Positions 24,353 through 33,003 of a stretch of 33,868 nucleotides of DNA are shown piece after piece. This stretch comes from RGIG8748 sp045606045. GTDB taxonomy: Bacteria > Bacillota > Clostridia > UMGS1810. The stretch's first letter is position 1. Every line of letters starts with the position of its first letter. The notes beneath the pieces are model-generated. The model was not told where the DNA came from. It ran no database searches and was given only the letters and a program-made list of their open reading frames with translations. Location of the stretch: contig JAZURE010000062.1 in assembly GCA_045606045.1 (NCBI GenBank), positions 1 to 33,868 on the forward strand, written 5' to 3'. The translations under genes and the position numbers were made by a program.

Positions 24353-26692
24353 ATGGACAATCTGGACAAGGTAAGAGCAAGGCAGAAATCAAAGTCCGAA
24401 AAGAAATCCGCAAAAAGTACAAAATCAGCTAATGCAAGGGGACGTGTGTCTTCTTCGAGGACAGGCGCAGATGCACAAGTACGCGGTACTGCAGTCCCTG
24501 CAAACAAAAAACGCAGAAGACGCAGTAAATATTCGTGGGTTTTTACTGCACTTAAGGTTATGTTCATTCTAATGATTGTAGGTACAATAGCCCTGGGCGC
24601 GGTTGTATATTCCATGATAGACTTTACCTTTGGAGACGATTTAAGTTCCATGAATCTCAACATATCCTCAAAGGTGTACTATACCGATGCAAATGGCGAT
24701 GCCGTTCAGTATGCACAGTTTGACGGTACGGAAAAGAGGGTGTGGGTAGCTATAAACAAGATGCCCGCAAACCTTAAAAATGCATTTGTGGCAATAGAAG
24801 ACCAGAGGTTTTTTAAGCATGGCGGTGTAGACTTAAAGAGAACAATAGGCGCAACGCTCAACTATGTAATAAAGGGTGATTCCTCGTATGGAGGAAGTAC
24901 CATAACACAACAGCTTGTCAAAAACATAACTCTTGATAAAGAGAGGACTAAAACCCGTAAAATCCGGGAAATGTTAAGAGCACTTGTTCTTGAGACTAAG
25001 ATGAGCAAAGAACAGATTCTCGAAATGTACATGAACACAATATATTTAAGTCAAGGTGCAAACGGAGTAGAAGCGGCGGCAAATGTATATTTTTCCAAGA
25101 GTGTGTCTGACCTTACTCTTGCGGAATGTGCATGTATCGCAGGAATAACTCAGTACCCCTCTAAGTTTGACCCCATAACACAGCCCGAAGCAAATATGAA
25201 AAAAAGAAAGCTCGTACTGGACAAGATGCTCGAACTTGAATATATTTCCAAAGATGAGCACAAAGAGGCATTAAATGAGGAAATAAACATAAACCCGGGT
25301 CTTACTGCAAACAGCAGAATACAGTCATACTTCCTCGACCATCTTTTTGAAGAACTTCAGGCAGATTTTGTAGAAAAAGGCTACACACCCGAATTTGCGG
25401 CAAACATGATATACAACGGCGGTCTTAAGATATATTCCACAGTAGACCCGAAGGTACAGTCTGCTATGGAAGACTATTTTGAAAACGACGCAAACTTTCC
25501 TAAGCTGTGGGGAGATACCCAGCCACAGGCGGCAATGATTATAAGCGAGCCGAAAACAGGTGAAATTAAAGGCATCATAGGCGGCAGAGGCGAAAAGGAC
25601 AGAAACAGAGGCTTAAACAGAGCTACACAGTCCAAGAGACAGCCCGGCTCGTCCATAAAGCCAATAGCGGTATATGCACCTGCTATAGATTTAGGACTTG
25701 TAACCCCGTCTACATCTGTAGATGATTCTCCGCTTGATATAGACGGATGGCGTCCAAAAAATTCAGGCGATAACTTCAGAGGACCTGTATCCGTTACAAT
25801 GGCTGTCACATATTCGTACAACATCCCCGCAGTAAGAGTACTTGAGGAAGTGGGTGTAGACAGGTCGTTTGATTATCTCAAAAACAAGCTTCATATGGAT
25901 TCTCTTGTGAATTCCAGAAGCGCAAACGGCAAAACATATACCGACAAAAACCTCTCATCGCTTGCACTCGGCGGTCTTACAGACGGTGTTACCGTCATAG
26001 AGATGAACACCGCCTACAGCGCTCTTGCAAACGGCGGCGAATATATTGAGCCTCACTCGTACACCAAGGTTTACGATGTAGAGGGTAAGCTCATACTCGA
26101 TAATGAGATTAAGAAAGAAAAAGCATTTTCTGCGGCTACCGCGTATATTATGAGTACCGTTCTTAAGAATGTAGTAACAAGCGGTACAGGCGCGGGAGCG
26201 CAGATATCCAATATAGATACCTGCGGTAAGACAGGTACCACAGACGAAAGTAAAGACCGTTGGTTTATAGGATATACTCCATATTATTGCGGCTCGGTAT
26301 GGTTTGGCTACGATAATCCAAGGTCCATATCTGCAGGTGGAAACCCTGCACTCACTATATGGGACAACATCATGACAAAAATTCACTCTGAGCTTCCTTC
26401 TAAGAGGTTTACAAGACCGTCTGAGGTTGTAGAAACCACAGTTTGCCAGAGAACAGGTCACAAGCCCGACAGCGGTTGCTATGCTGTTACACAGCTTGCC
26501 AATGCCAGCCATGCGCAAACTAAGTGTACAAGTGACCATGGTTATATAGGCACAGAGCCGTACATGACCCTTGAGGAATTCCTCAATGAGCAGGAGGACG
26601 AAGAAGGCGAGTCCGAAGAGAGCGAAGAGGGTGCAGAGGGCGAAGAAACAGAGGACACACCGCCTGCATCAAACGAAGAAACTATTGAATAA
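24353..26692 (+). CDS. Class A penicillin-binding protein (transglycosylase/transpeptidase)
   Basis: 779 residues. A basic cytoplasmic tail (1-60, rich in K, S, R), one membrane helix (about 63-88), then a GT51 glycosyltransferase: catalytic Glu149 in EDQRFF, followed by GGSTITQQL and RKIREMLRAL. The transpeptidase domain (about 390-680) has SSIK with nucleophile Ser433, SYN at 488-490 and KTGT at 626-629, so both active sites are complete. It polymerises and crosslinks peptidoglycan. The C-terminus ends in an acidic tail (about 730-779, many E). GGGAG precedes the ATG. It is probably co-transcribed with the kinase-like gene 21 bases downstream. Confidence 0.95.
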   Translation: MDNLDKVRARQKSKSEKKSAKSTKSANARGRVSSSRTGADAQVRGTAVPANKKRRRRSKYSWVFTALKVMFILMIVGTIALGAVVYSMIDFTFGDDLSSMNLNISSKVYYTDANGDAVQYAQFDGTEKRVWVAINKMPANLKNAFVAIEDQRFFKHGGVDLKRTIGATLNYVIKGDSSYGGSTITQQLVKNITLDKERTKTRKIREMLRALVLETKMSKEQILEMYMNTIYLSQGANGVEAAANVYFSKSVSDLTLAECACIAGITQYPSKFDPITQPEANMKKRKLVLDKMLELEYISKDEHKEALNEEININPGLTANSRIQSYFLDHLFEELQADFVEKGYTPEFAANMIYNGGLKIYSTVDPKVQSAMEDYFENDANFPKLWGDTQPQAAMIISEPKTGEIKGIIGGRGEKDRNRGLNRATQSKRQPGSSIKPIAVYAPAIDLGLVTPSTSVDDSPLDIDGWRPKNSGDNFRGPVSVTMAVTYSYNIPAVRVLEEVGVDRSFDYLKNKLHMDSLVNSRSANGKTYTDKNLSSLALGGLTDGVTVIEMNTAYSALANGGEYIEPHSYTKVYDVEGKLILDNEIKKEKAFSAATAYIMSTVLKNVVTSGTGAGAQISNIDTCGKTGTTDESKDRWFIGYTPYYCGSVWFGYDNPRSISAGGNPALTIWDNIMTKIHSELPSKRFTRPSEVVETTVCQRTGHKPDSGCYAVTQLANASHAQTKCTSDHGYIGTEPYMTLEEFLNEQEDEEGESEESEEGAEGEETEDTPPASNEETIE

Positions 26693-26713
26693 AATATAAA
26701 AGGAGCGAAGATT

Positions 26714-27337
26714 ATGAAGATTATCACAATAAGCAGAGAGTTTGGAAGCGGCGGAAGAGAGATAGGCAAGAGACTTGCCGATATTCTTGGTTTTGAATAC
26801 TATGACCGCGAAATTATATCCGAGGTTGCCAAGATAGGTAACTTTGACGAAAAGTATGTAGAATATGTAGGCGAAAACGGATTTTCCTCGGGATTCCACC
26901 TTACCTACGGCAGAACACTCTACTATCCCCATGCTCAGTGGGATAACTCCACCAAGATGATAATAGCCGAGCAGAAAGCGCTTACCGCCATAGCAGAACG
27001 CGGTAAGGACTGTATTATTGTAGGACGCTGTGCGGATGTGGTTCTCGCAGATTACAAGCCTTTTAATCTCTTCATACATGCCAGCATGGAATCTAAGCTC
27101 GAAAGATGCAAAACCCGCATGGAGGGCGATGAACATCTGTCTGACTCCAAGCTTCTTCACAAAATCAAGAAGATAGACAAAAACCGTGCTAAGCACCGCG
27201 AAGCTATATCGCACATCAAGTGGGGCAGAAAAGAGGCTTACCACCTCTGCGTAAACACTACCGGCATTAACCCCAAGGATATCACTCCTGTTATTGCCGA
27301 CTACGCAACCTCATATTTCAAAAATGTACATAAATAA
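26714..27337 (+). CDS. Cytidylate-kinase-like P-loop protein
   Basis: 207 residues. The P-loop-like GSGGREIGKRLA (11-22), then YDREII and KDCIIVGRCADVVL, as in the cytidylate kinase-like family (AAA_26 / Cytidylate_kin2) frequent in Firmicutes. Substrate and role are unknown; unlike true cytidylate kinases the NMP-binding region is not obvious. AAAAGGAGC precedes the ATG, 21 bases after the PBP gene, and a terminator follows. Confidence 0.85.
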   Translation: MKIITISREFGSGGREIGKRLADILGFEYYDREIISEVAKIGNFDEKYVEYVGENGFSSGFHLTYGRTLYYPHAQWDNSTKMIIAEQKALTAIAERGKDCIIVGRCADVVLADYKPFNLFIHASMESKLERCKTRMEGDEHLSDSKLLHKIKKIDKNRAKHREAISHIKWGRKEAYHLCVNTTGINPKDITPVIADYATSYFKNVHK

Positions 27338-27346
27338 TTGGAGCTG

Positions 27347-27378
27347 AAAGACTGCAAGAGTAAAATTTTGCAGTCTTT
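27347..27378 (+). terminator. Terminator after the PBP operon
   Basis: 11-bp stem AAAGACTGCAA (27347-27357) with 27368-27378, followed by T and G. Confidence 0.75.
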
Positions 27379-27449
27379 TGATATGAAAATGCATTGTAAA
27401 AATATTTTTGAGGGTATATAATTAACAAAATAAGTAATTTGAAAGGAAT

Positions 27450-28829
27450 ATGGTTATGAATAATCTCAAAACTGATATTTTGTCCCAAATCCCCTCATAC
27501 ACACCCGAAAACTACGACTGGCACGGTATTGAGGAGTTCAGCCATCTAATATATGAAAAAGACGGTTACAGAATATACGGCGATGCCATACAGGCGGCAC
27601 TGTGTAAATACAAGTGCGTACAAATTCCCAAAGGGGAAAGTATGTATCTTGAAAAACCTATCATAATGAAGTCAGGCTACAGACTAAAGCTGGACAGATA
27701 TCAGCACATTGCAAACATTCCTGATTTGCGCACTTGCCTTATCAGAAACGAAAGCATAATAAATGCCGAAACAAAAAGGGCAGTTCACAAGGATTACGAT
27801 ACCGATATATCCGTAGACGGCGGTGTATGGGACGGCGGATTAAAGGATACCGACGGTGAGGATAAGCGCCTTGCCACAGGACTTATTCCCGAGTATAAAT
27901 GCGCGCTTTCTGTTATGATATTTGTAAATATAGAAAATCTTGTTATCCGAAATGCTGAGTTTAAAAACGGAGGTATAAACTATGCCGTTCAGCTCGGAAG
28001 TATAAAGCATTTTCATATAAGTAACTTAACCTACATACGCTACGGCAGAGACGGAGTTCACATAAATGGACCTGCCTGTTACGGTGAAGTATGCAATCTC
28101 TATGGGGAAGACATGGGCGATGATATAGTAGCTCTTAATGCATGGGACTGGGACACATCGGCAATTACCTTTGGCACTATAGAAAAGGTATATGTGCATG
28201 ACAACAAAACCACAAACAACGAGCTCAGACTCTTGCCGGGTAGAAAGATGTACGAAAATGATTTTGTAGATTGCGACATAAGAGATTGTGTGCTCCAAAG
28301 ACTTTCGGGCATATACACCTTTAAACTCTATTGCCAGCCGAATATATTCAATGCGGAAATTGAGGGTTACCATGATGTGTCGGGTACTGTGGGCAATATA
28401 TATAATGTGTGGTTTGATGATATTGATATAGATGAAAATAAGGCGAGTGGCTTCCACGGACTTCCCGTAAACGGAATATTCGATATCTGTGCAGATTGCC
28501 ATGATTTGCACTTTGAAAATATCCGCGTTCTTGCCTCAAGAGAGGATGTAGAAAAGCGTGGTATGAAATTTGTAAGTGTGGGGCCTCTTTCTGCCGTATG
28601 GAAGAACGGCTCAGAAAATCCCGACGATTGGGGCGAGGTCTTCGACCCTGATGCAATATGCCATACAGATGATATATACTTTAAAAACATAAGCTTTACA
28701 GACGGCAAGATGACCACAAGAGAAGAACTTACAAAGGAAATAAAGATGCACATAAACCCCGACTATCCCAACACTACCCCAAGGGGCGGTACAGGCTACG
28801 GAGTTTTGGGCAAAATTCATATCGAATAG
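27450..28829 (+). CDS. GH28-like right-handed beta-helix protein
   Basis: 459 residues with repeated beta-helix rungs (LVIRNAEFKNGG, YGRDGVHINGP, YGEDMGDDIVALNAWD). The central block DGVHINGP...GDDIVAL fits the catalytic layout of polygalacturonase family GH28 (two or three aspartates in NTDG and GDD), although the later SxGHG histidine is not apparent. No signal peptide is seen, so the protein is probably cytoplasmic, which is odd for a pectin hydrolase; it may act on imported oligosaccharides or be a divergent member. The start may be ATG 27450 or 27456. The SDR gene follows 11 bases later. Confidence 0.6.
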   Translation: MVMNNLKTDILSQIPSYTPENYDWHGIEEFSHLIYEKDGYRIYGDAIQAALCKYKCVQIPKGESMYLEKPIIMKSGYRLKLDRYQHIANIPDLRTCLIRNESIINAETKRAVHKDYDTDISVDGGVWDGGLKDTDGEDKRLATGLIPEYKCALSVMIFVNIENLVIRNAEFKNGGINYAVQLGSIKHFHISNLTYIRYGRDGVHINGPACYGEVCNLYGEDMGDDIVALNAWDWDTSAITFGTIEKVYVHDNKTTNNELRLLPGRKMYENDFVDCDIRDCVLQRLSGIYTFKLYCQPNIFNAEIEGYHDVSGTVGNIYNVWFDDIDIDENKASGFHGLPVNGIFDICADCHDLHFENIRVLASREDVEKRGMKFVSVGPLSAVWKNGSENPDDWGEVFDPDAICHTDDIYFKNISFTDGKMTTREELTKEIKMHINPDYPNTTPRGGTGYGVLGKIHIE

Positions 28830-28840
28830 GAGACGGCAGT

Positions 28841-29620
28841 ATGAAAGCACTCATAACAGGAGCAAGCTCGGGCTTTGGTTGGGATATGGCTCATATCCTC
28901 TCCGACATGGGCTACGACATAATTGCAGTTGCAAGACGAAGAGAGCTATTGGAAAAGCTTAGAGACGAGCTTAATACAAATGTGGAGATAATCTCATGCG
29001 ATGTTACCGACAAATTCGCCTGCAAGGCATTGGCGGTTAAGGCAAGTGAGGTTGATATACTCATAAACAACGCGGGTTTTGGCGTGTTTGGGGATTTTAA
29101 TACCACAGACCTTGACAAAGAACTTACCATGATAGATACAAATGTCAAAGCGGTGCATACATTAACAAAGCTCTTTTTAAGGGAATTCAAAAAGAAAAAT
29201 TCGGGATATATAATGAATGTTGCTTCATTGGCTTCATTCTTTCCCGGTCCTCTTTTTGCTGCTTACTATGCCTCAAAATCCTATGTATTAAGGCTTACCC
29301 AGTCCATACATGAGGAATTGAGGCGCGACAAAAGCGGTGTAAAGGTATGTGTACTTTGCCCCGGCCCTGCCCACACAGGCTTTGCCGATGCGGCAAAAGT
29401 GAATTTCGGAACAGGTAACGAGGGCGGTATAGCTTCAAAGGTAGTCCTTACAAGCAGGGAAGTAAGCGAATACGCCATAAAGAAAATGTTCAAAAACAAA
29501 ACTGTTATAGTGCCCGGTTTTCTAATGAGGTGTGCTGTTTTTGCAAGACATTTCCTGTCCGATAAGCTTCTTGCCAAGGTTGTATATACCGTTCAGAGCA
29601 AAAAAATGGTTATCAAATAA
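28841..29620 (+). CDS. Short-chain dehydrogenase/reductase
   Basis: 259 residues of a classical SDR fold. Cofactor motif TGASSGFG (6-13), NNAG (76-79), catalytic Ser129 and Tyr142-xxx-Lys146. The residue after the first beta strand (VARRRE) suggests NADP preference. Substrate unknown. AGGAGAC precedes the ATG; co-transcribed with the beta-helix gene, so the pair may act on one sugar-derived compound (inference). Confidence 0.9.
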   Translation: MKALITGASSGFGWDMAHILSDMGYDIIAVARRRELLEKLRDELNTNVEIISCDVTDKFACKALAVKASEVDILINNAGFGVFGDFNTTDLDKELTMIDTNVKAVHTLTKLFLREFKKKNSGYIMNVASLASFFPGPLFAAYYASKSYVLRLTQSIHEELRRDKSGVKVCVLCPGPAHTGFADAAKVNFGTGNEGGIASKVVLTSREVSEYAIKKMFKNKTVIVPGFLMRCAVFARHFLSDKLLAKVVYTVQSKKMVIK

Positions 29621-29628
29621 AAAAAGTA

Positions 29629-29657
29629 TTGACAATGCTATTTGGATATGCTAAAAT
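29629..29657 (+). promoter_or_regulatory. Promoter of the T-box leader
   Basis: TTGACA 29629-29634, 17-base spacer, TAAAAT 29652-29657; the leader begins about 10 bases on. Confidence 0.85.
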
Positions 29658-29663
29658 CTACTC

Positions 29664-29950
29664 ATAATTTAATAATTTTCAAAGGCTGTGACGAAGACGG
29701 TCGGATTACAAAGTCTTGAGAGAGTTGGCGGTTGCTGCGAGCCAATGACGGAGTTTTCCTGGTGGCCCATCACTTCTGAGCCGGATGTCCGAAAGCTTTT
29801 TGCAAGTAGGCGCACCCCGAGGCATGCTGCGTTAGTGCATAGGGCTTGTCAGAGCCTGTGAGTGGCACAGAATAAAATTTGTGCAATTTGAGTGGTACCG
29901 CGGAATATATATTCCGTCTCAAAGAAATCTTTGAGGCGGAATTTTTTATT
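29664..29950 (+). promoter_or_regulatory. T-box riboswitch, isoleucine (AUC) specifier
   Basis: Stem I base pairs GGCT/AGCC and GAAG/CTTC bracket the specifier loop; the 3' side reads CCC-ATC-A-CTTCTGAGCC, giving specifier ATC at 29769-29771 with the usual following purine. The apical region has AGAGAG and GGTTGCTGC. The T-box bulge AGTGGTACCGCGG (29891-29903) is intact; TGGT pairs with a tRNA ending ACCA, as tRNA-Ile does. The terminator is an 11-bp stem (29914-29924 with 29929-29939) and a T-run. Uncharged tRNA-Ile should favour antitermination and switch on the downstream fusion gene. Specifier reading is by eye. Confidence 0.88.
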
Positions 29951-29994
29951 TTAAAAGATTACCGCCGAAGCAAAATTACGAAAGGATGGTAACT

Positions 29995-32298
29995 ATGAAC
30001 GGAGAAGTGTTTGAAAAAGCAGAAGAAATGCAGCAACTCATGGAGGTTGCACTCAGAATTAAACAAACAAGAGAAATACTTTCCCTCACAGATGAGGACA
30101 TGGCGCAAAAGACAGGCGTGTCCCTTGCTGACTACAGAGAGTTTGAAAGCGGAAAGAAAGACTTCAACTTTACATTTATCTACAAGTGCGCCAAGGCTTT
30201 CGGCGTAGACCCTACCGACCTTTTAAAAGGCTCGAGTCCCACACTTTCGGGATATGAGCTTACAAGATGCGGAGAGGGTCTGCCTATTACAAGGACAGAG
30301 GGCTACACCTACAAAAACCTTGCCGCTATGTTTAAAAATAAGCTTGCAGAGCCATTCAGGGTTACAATTCCATATAATGAGGCAGATATAGCAAATCCTC
30401 ACTTTGCAACTCACAGCGGTCAGGAATTTGATATTGTTATAAAGGGCAGATTAAAAGCATTAATAGGCGATAACGAGGAAATCCTAAACCCCGGCGATAC
30501 CATTTATTACAACAGTACTACACCCCATGCACTTGTTGCCATGGACGGTGAGGATGTAGAGATATATGCAATGGTTATGCACGGTGATGAAAAGACCGAA
30601 GCAAAGTTCGACCTTACAAGGCAGACAGCCCGCGAAGACCAACCTAAGACGGCAGTATACAAGAACTTTGTAATTACCGAAAAGGACGAAAAAAAGCGTC
30701 TTAAGTCCATATCCTTTAAAAATGAGGATAAATTCAATTTCGCATTTGATTGCGTTGATGCACTTGCATCCAAGTGTCCCGACAAGGTCGCAATGATTCA
30801 TGTTTCAAACGATAAAAAAGAGCGCAAATTCACCTTTGCAGAGCTTAAAAAGTATTCGAATATGACTGCAAATTATTTTGAAAGCCTCGGAATCAAAAAA
30901 GGTGACATCGTAATGCTTGTCTTAAAGAGACATTACGAATTCTGGTTCTCAATCCTTGCACTTCACAAGATAGGTGCTGTGGCAATACCTGCTACAAACC
31001 TTCTGGTAGAGCATGATTTTGAATACCGCTTCAATGCTGCCAAGGTTAAGGCAATAGTATGCACGGGCGACGGAGATACTGCTCATCAGGCAGACCTTGC
31101 CGCAGTAAGATGCCCGAGCGTTGAAATCAAGATAATGAGCCATGGCACAAGAGACGGCTGGCACAGCTTTGATACCGAGATGTACAAGTGCTCGGATGTA
31201 TATGAGAGAAAAGCTGATTCCGCTTGCGGAAACGATTATCTTCTTATGCTCTTTAGCTCGGGTACAACGGGCTACCCCAAGATTGTAGCTCACAACCATA
31301 AGTATCCATTAGGACACTTTATAACTGCTAAATACTGGCACAATGTAAATCCCGACGGGGTTCACTTTACCATTTCCGATACAGGCTGGGGTAAGGCACT
31401 CTGGGGTAAGCTCTATGGTCAGTGGCTTTGCGAGGCGGCTGTATTTGTATATGACTTCGAAAAGTTTGCGGCTGAGGATATTCTTCCTATGTTTAGTAAA
31501 TACAATATCACCACATTCTGCGCACCGCCTACTATGTACAGATTTTTCATAAAAGAGGATTTGTCCAAGTACGATTTATCTTCTCTGGAATATTCCACCA
31601 CTGCGGGTGAGGCATTAAACCCCGAGGTGTTTGAGAGATGGAAAGAAGCAACAGGACTTAATCTTATGGAGGGCTTTGGTCAGACCGAAACCACTCTTAC
31701 AGTAGGTACACTTCGTGGCATGAAGCCAAAGCCCGGCTCAATGGGTAAGCCCAGCCCTATGTATAATATAGACATAGTAAACGACAAGGGCGAGGGTCTT
31801 GGCATAGGTGAAACAGGAGAGATTGTTGTCCGTACCGATAAGGGCAACCCATGCGGTTTGTTCAACGAATATTACCTCGACAGCGAAAGCACAGGCAAGT
31901 CATGGCACGATGATATGTACCACACAGGTGACCTTGCCTGGAAGGACGAAGAGGGCTACTTCTGGTATGTAGGAAGAATAGACGATGTCATAAAGTCTTC
32001 CGGTTACCGCATCGGACCCTTTGAGATAGAAAATGTAATCATGGAGCTTCCGTATGTTTTAGAGTGTGCTATAACTGCCGTTCCTGACGAAATACGAGGA
32101 CAAATAGTCAAGGCCACCATAGTGCTTGTAAAGGGCACCGAAAAGTCCGATGAACTCAAAAAGGAAATTCAGACATATGTAAAAACTCACACAGCACCAT
32201 ATAAGTATCCCAGAATAGTAGAGTTTGTGGATGAACTTCCCAAGACCATAAGCGGTAAGATAAGAAGAGTTGAAATAAGAAATAACGATAAAAAATAA
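29995..32298 (+). CDS. XRE-HTH / cupin / acyl-CoA synthetase fusion
   Basis: 767 residues from the ATG at 29995, which has AAAGGA 8 bases ahead; ATG 29986 sits against that site. N-terminal XRE HTH (about 15-75: SLTDEDMAQKTGVSLADYREFESGK). Cupin (about 115-190) with probable metal ligands His136, His140, Glu144, His178. Then an AMP-forming acyl-CoA synthetase of the medium-chain type: SSGTTGYPK (421-429), YHTGDLA, KSSGYRIGPFEIE (667-679), PKTISGK with catalytic Lys755. It activates a carboxylic acid to acyl-CoA using ATP; the acid cannot be read directly. The T-box(Ile) leader suggests a role in isoleucine supply. The cupin or HTH may sense a ligand. An IS3 element lies just after. Confidence 0.9.
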   Translation: MNGEVFEKAEEMQQLMEVALRIKQTREILSLTDEDMAQKTGVSLADYREFESGKKDFNFTFIYKCAKAFGVDPTDLLKGSSPTLSGYELTRCGEGLPITRTEGYTYKNLAAMFKNKLAEPFRVTIPYNEADIANPHFATHSGQEFDIVIKGRLKALIGDNEEILNPGDTIYYNSTTPHALVAMDGEDVEIYAMVMHGDEKTEAKFDLTRQTAREDQPKTAVYKNFVITEKDEKKRLKSISFKNEDKFNFAFDCVDALASKCPDKVAMIHVSNDKKERKFTFAELKKYSNMTANYFESLGIKKGDIVMLVLKRHYEFWFSILALHKIGAVAIPATNLLVEHDFEYRFNAAKVKAIVCTGDGDTAHQADLAAVRCPSVEIKIMSHGTRDGWHSFDTEMYKCSDVYERKADSACGNDYLLMLFSSGTTGYPKIVAHNHKYPLGHFITAKYWHNVNPDGVHFTISDTGWGKALWGKLYGQWLCEAAVFVYDFEKFAAEDILPMFSKYNITTFCAPPTMYRFFIKEDLSKYDLSSLEYSTTAGEALNPEVFERWKEATGLNLMEGFGQTETTLTVGTLRGMKPKPGSMGKPSPMYNIDIVNDKGEGLGIGETGEIVVRTDKGNPCGLFNEYYLDSESTGKSWHDDMYHTGDLAWKDEEGYFWYVGRIDDVIKSSGYRIGPFEIENVIMELPYVLECAITAVPDEIRGQIVKATIVLVKGTEKSDELKKEIQTYVKTHTAPYKYPRIVEFVDELPKTISGKIRRVEIRNNDKK

Positions 32299-32326
32299 CA
32301 AGATTAATAGAAAAAGCAGAGCAAAA

Positions 32327-32350
32327 TGAACCGACCCCCAAAAGTTAGAC
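32327..32350 (+). repeat. Left inverted repeat of the IS
   Basis: 24 bases starting TGAACCGACCCCC; partner 33845-33868. Confidence 0.8.
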
Positions 32351-32382
32351 CATAAATCTAACGATTGGGAGGTCGGTTTTTT
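32331..32382 (+). promoter_or_regulatory. Hairpin at IS left end hiding the orfA ribosome binding site
   Basis: CCGACC (32331-32336) with GGTCGG (32371-32376), CCCAA/TTGGG and an inner stem GTTAGA/TCTAAC, then six T. GGGAGG (32367-32372) is in the 3' arm and the ATG is 32384. It should stop or silence transcripts read in from outside, as in other insertion sequences. Confidence 0.7.
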
Positions 32383-32383
32383 C

Positions 32384-32962
32384 ATGGCAAAATATAGTTA
32401 TGAATTCAAGAAAAAGATTGTACAAGAATACTTAGATGGCAATGGAGGATATGAATATTTAGCAAAGAAATATAACATTGCAAAAGACACTCAGGTAATG
32501 GATTGGGTAAAAGCCTATCAAACTTTCGGCAATGATGGTTTAATGCGTTCTCGTCAAAATAATAATTACTCTTTCCAATTTAAACTTTCTGTGGTAGAAT
32601 TGTATCTATCAAGTGAAGTCTCATATCGGGAATTAGCTCTTTCGCAAGGTATTAACAATTCATCTTTAATTGTTCGCTGGGTAAATGATTTTAGAATTGC
32701 CGGCCCCGATGCTTTGAGACCTAAAAAGAAAGGTCGTAAGAGAACATTGGATATTAAGGAGTTTAAAAAACCTTCTAAACCTATTGAAGAACAGCCTGTA
32801 GATACAAGTGCCGAACATGTTAAAGAACTTGAAGATGAAAATTTGAAATTAAGAATAGAGAACGCATATTTAAAAGAATTGAGGAGACTGCGTTTAGAGG
32901 AGGAAGCTCTTCAGAAAGAACAGCGAGAATTGTCCACAGTCTCCGAGGACAGTTCAAATTAA
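32384..32962 (+). CDS. IS3-family transposase OrfA
   Basis: 192 residues. Two HTH units (about 5-55 and 60-110: YEFKKKIVQEYLDGNGG, FQFKLSVVELYLSSEVSYRELALSQGI) as in IS150-group OrfA, then a basic linker and a coiled coil (about 140-185: HVKELEDENLKLRIENAYLKELRRL) for dimerisation. It binds the IS ends. A heptamer T-TTA-AAA at 32869-32875 lies in the orfA frame and could serve as a -1 slip site to make the OrfAB transposase. Confidence 0.9.
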   Translation: MAKYSYEFKKKIVQEYLDGNGGYEYLAKKYNIAKDTQVMDWVKAYQTFGNDGLMRSRQNNNYSFQFKLSVVELYLSSEVSYRELALSQGINNSSLIVRWVNDFRIAGPDALRPKKKGRKRTLDIKEFKKPSKPIEEQPVDTSAEHVKELEDENLKLRIENAYLKELRRLRLEEEALQKEQRELSTVSEDSSN

Positions 32963-33003
32963 AAGACATTCTCGCAGTAGTTGGTTTCCCAAAGGCAACA
33001 TAT

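Noticed and set aside
25955..26539. Long minus-strand frame within the PBP gene
   Set aside because: It lies wholly within a gene with complete catalytic motifs and has no recognisable domain or ribosome binding site.
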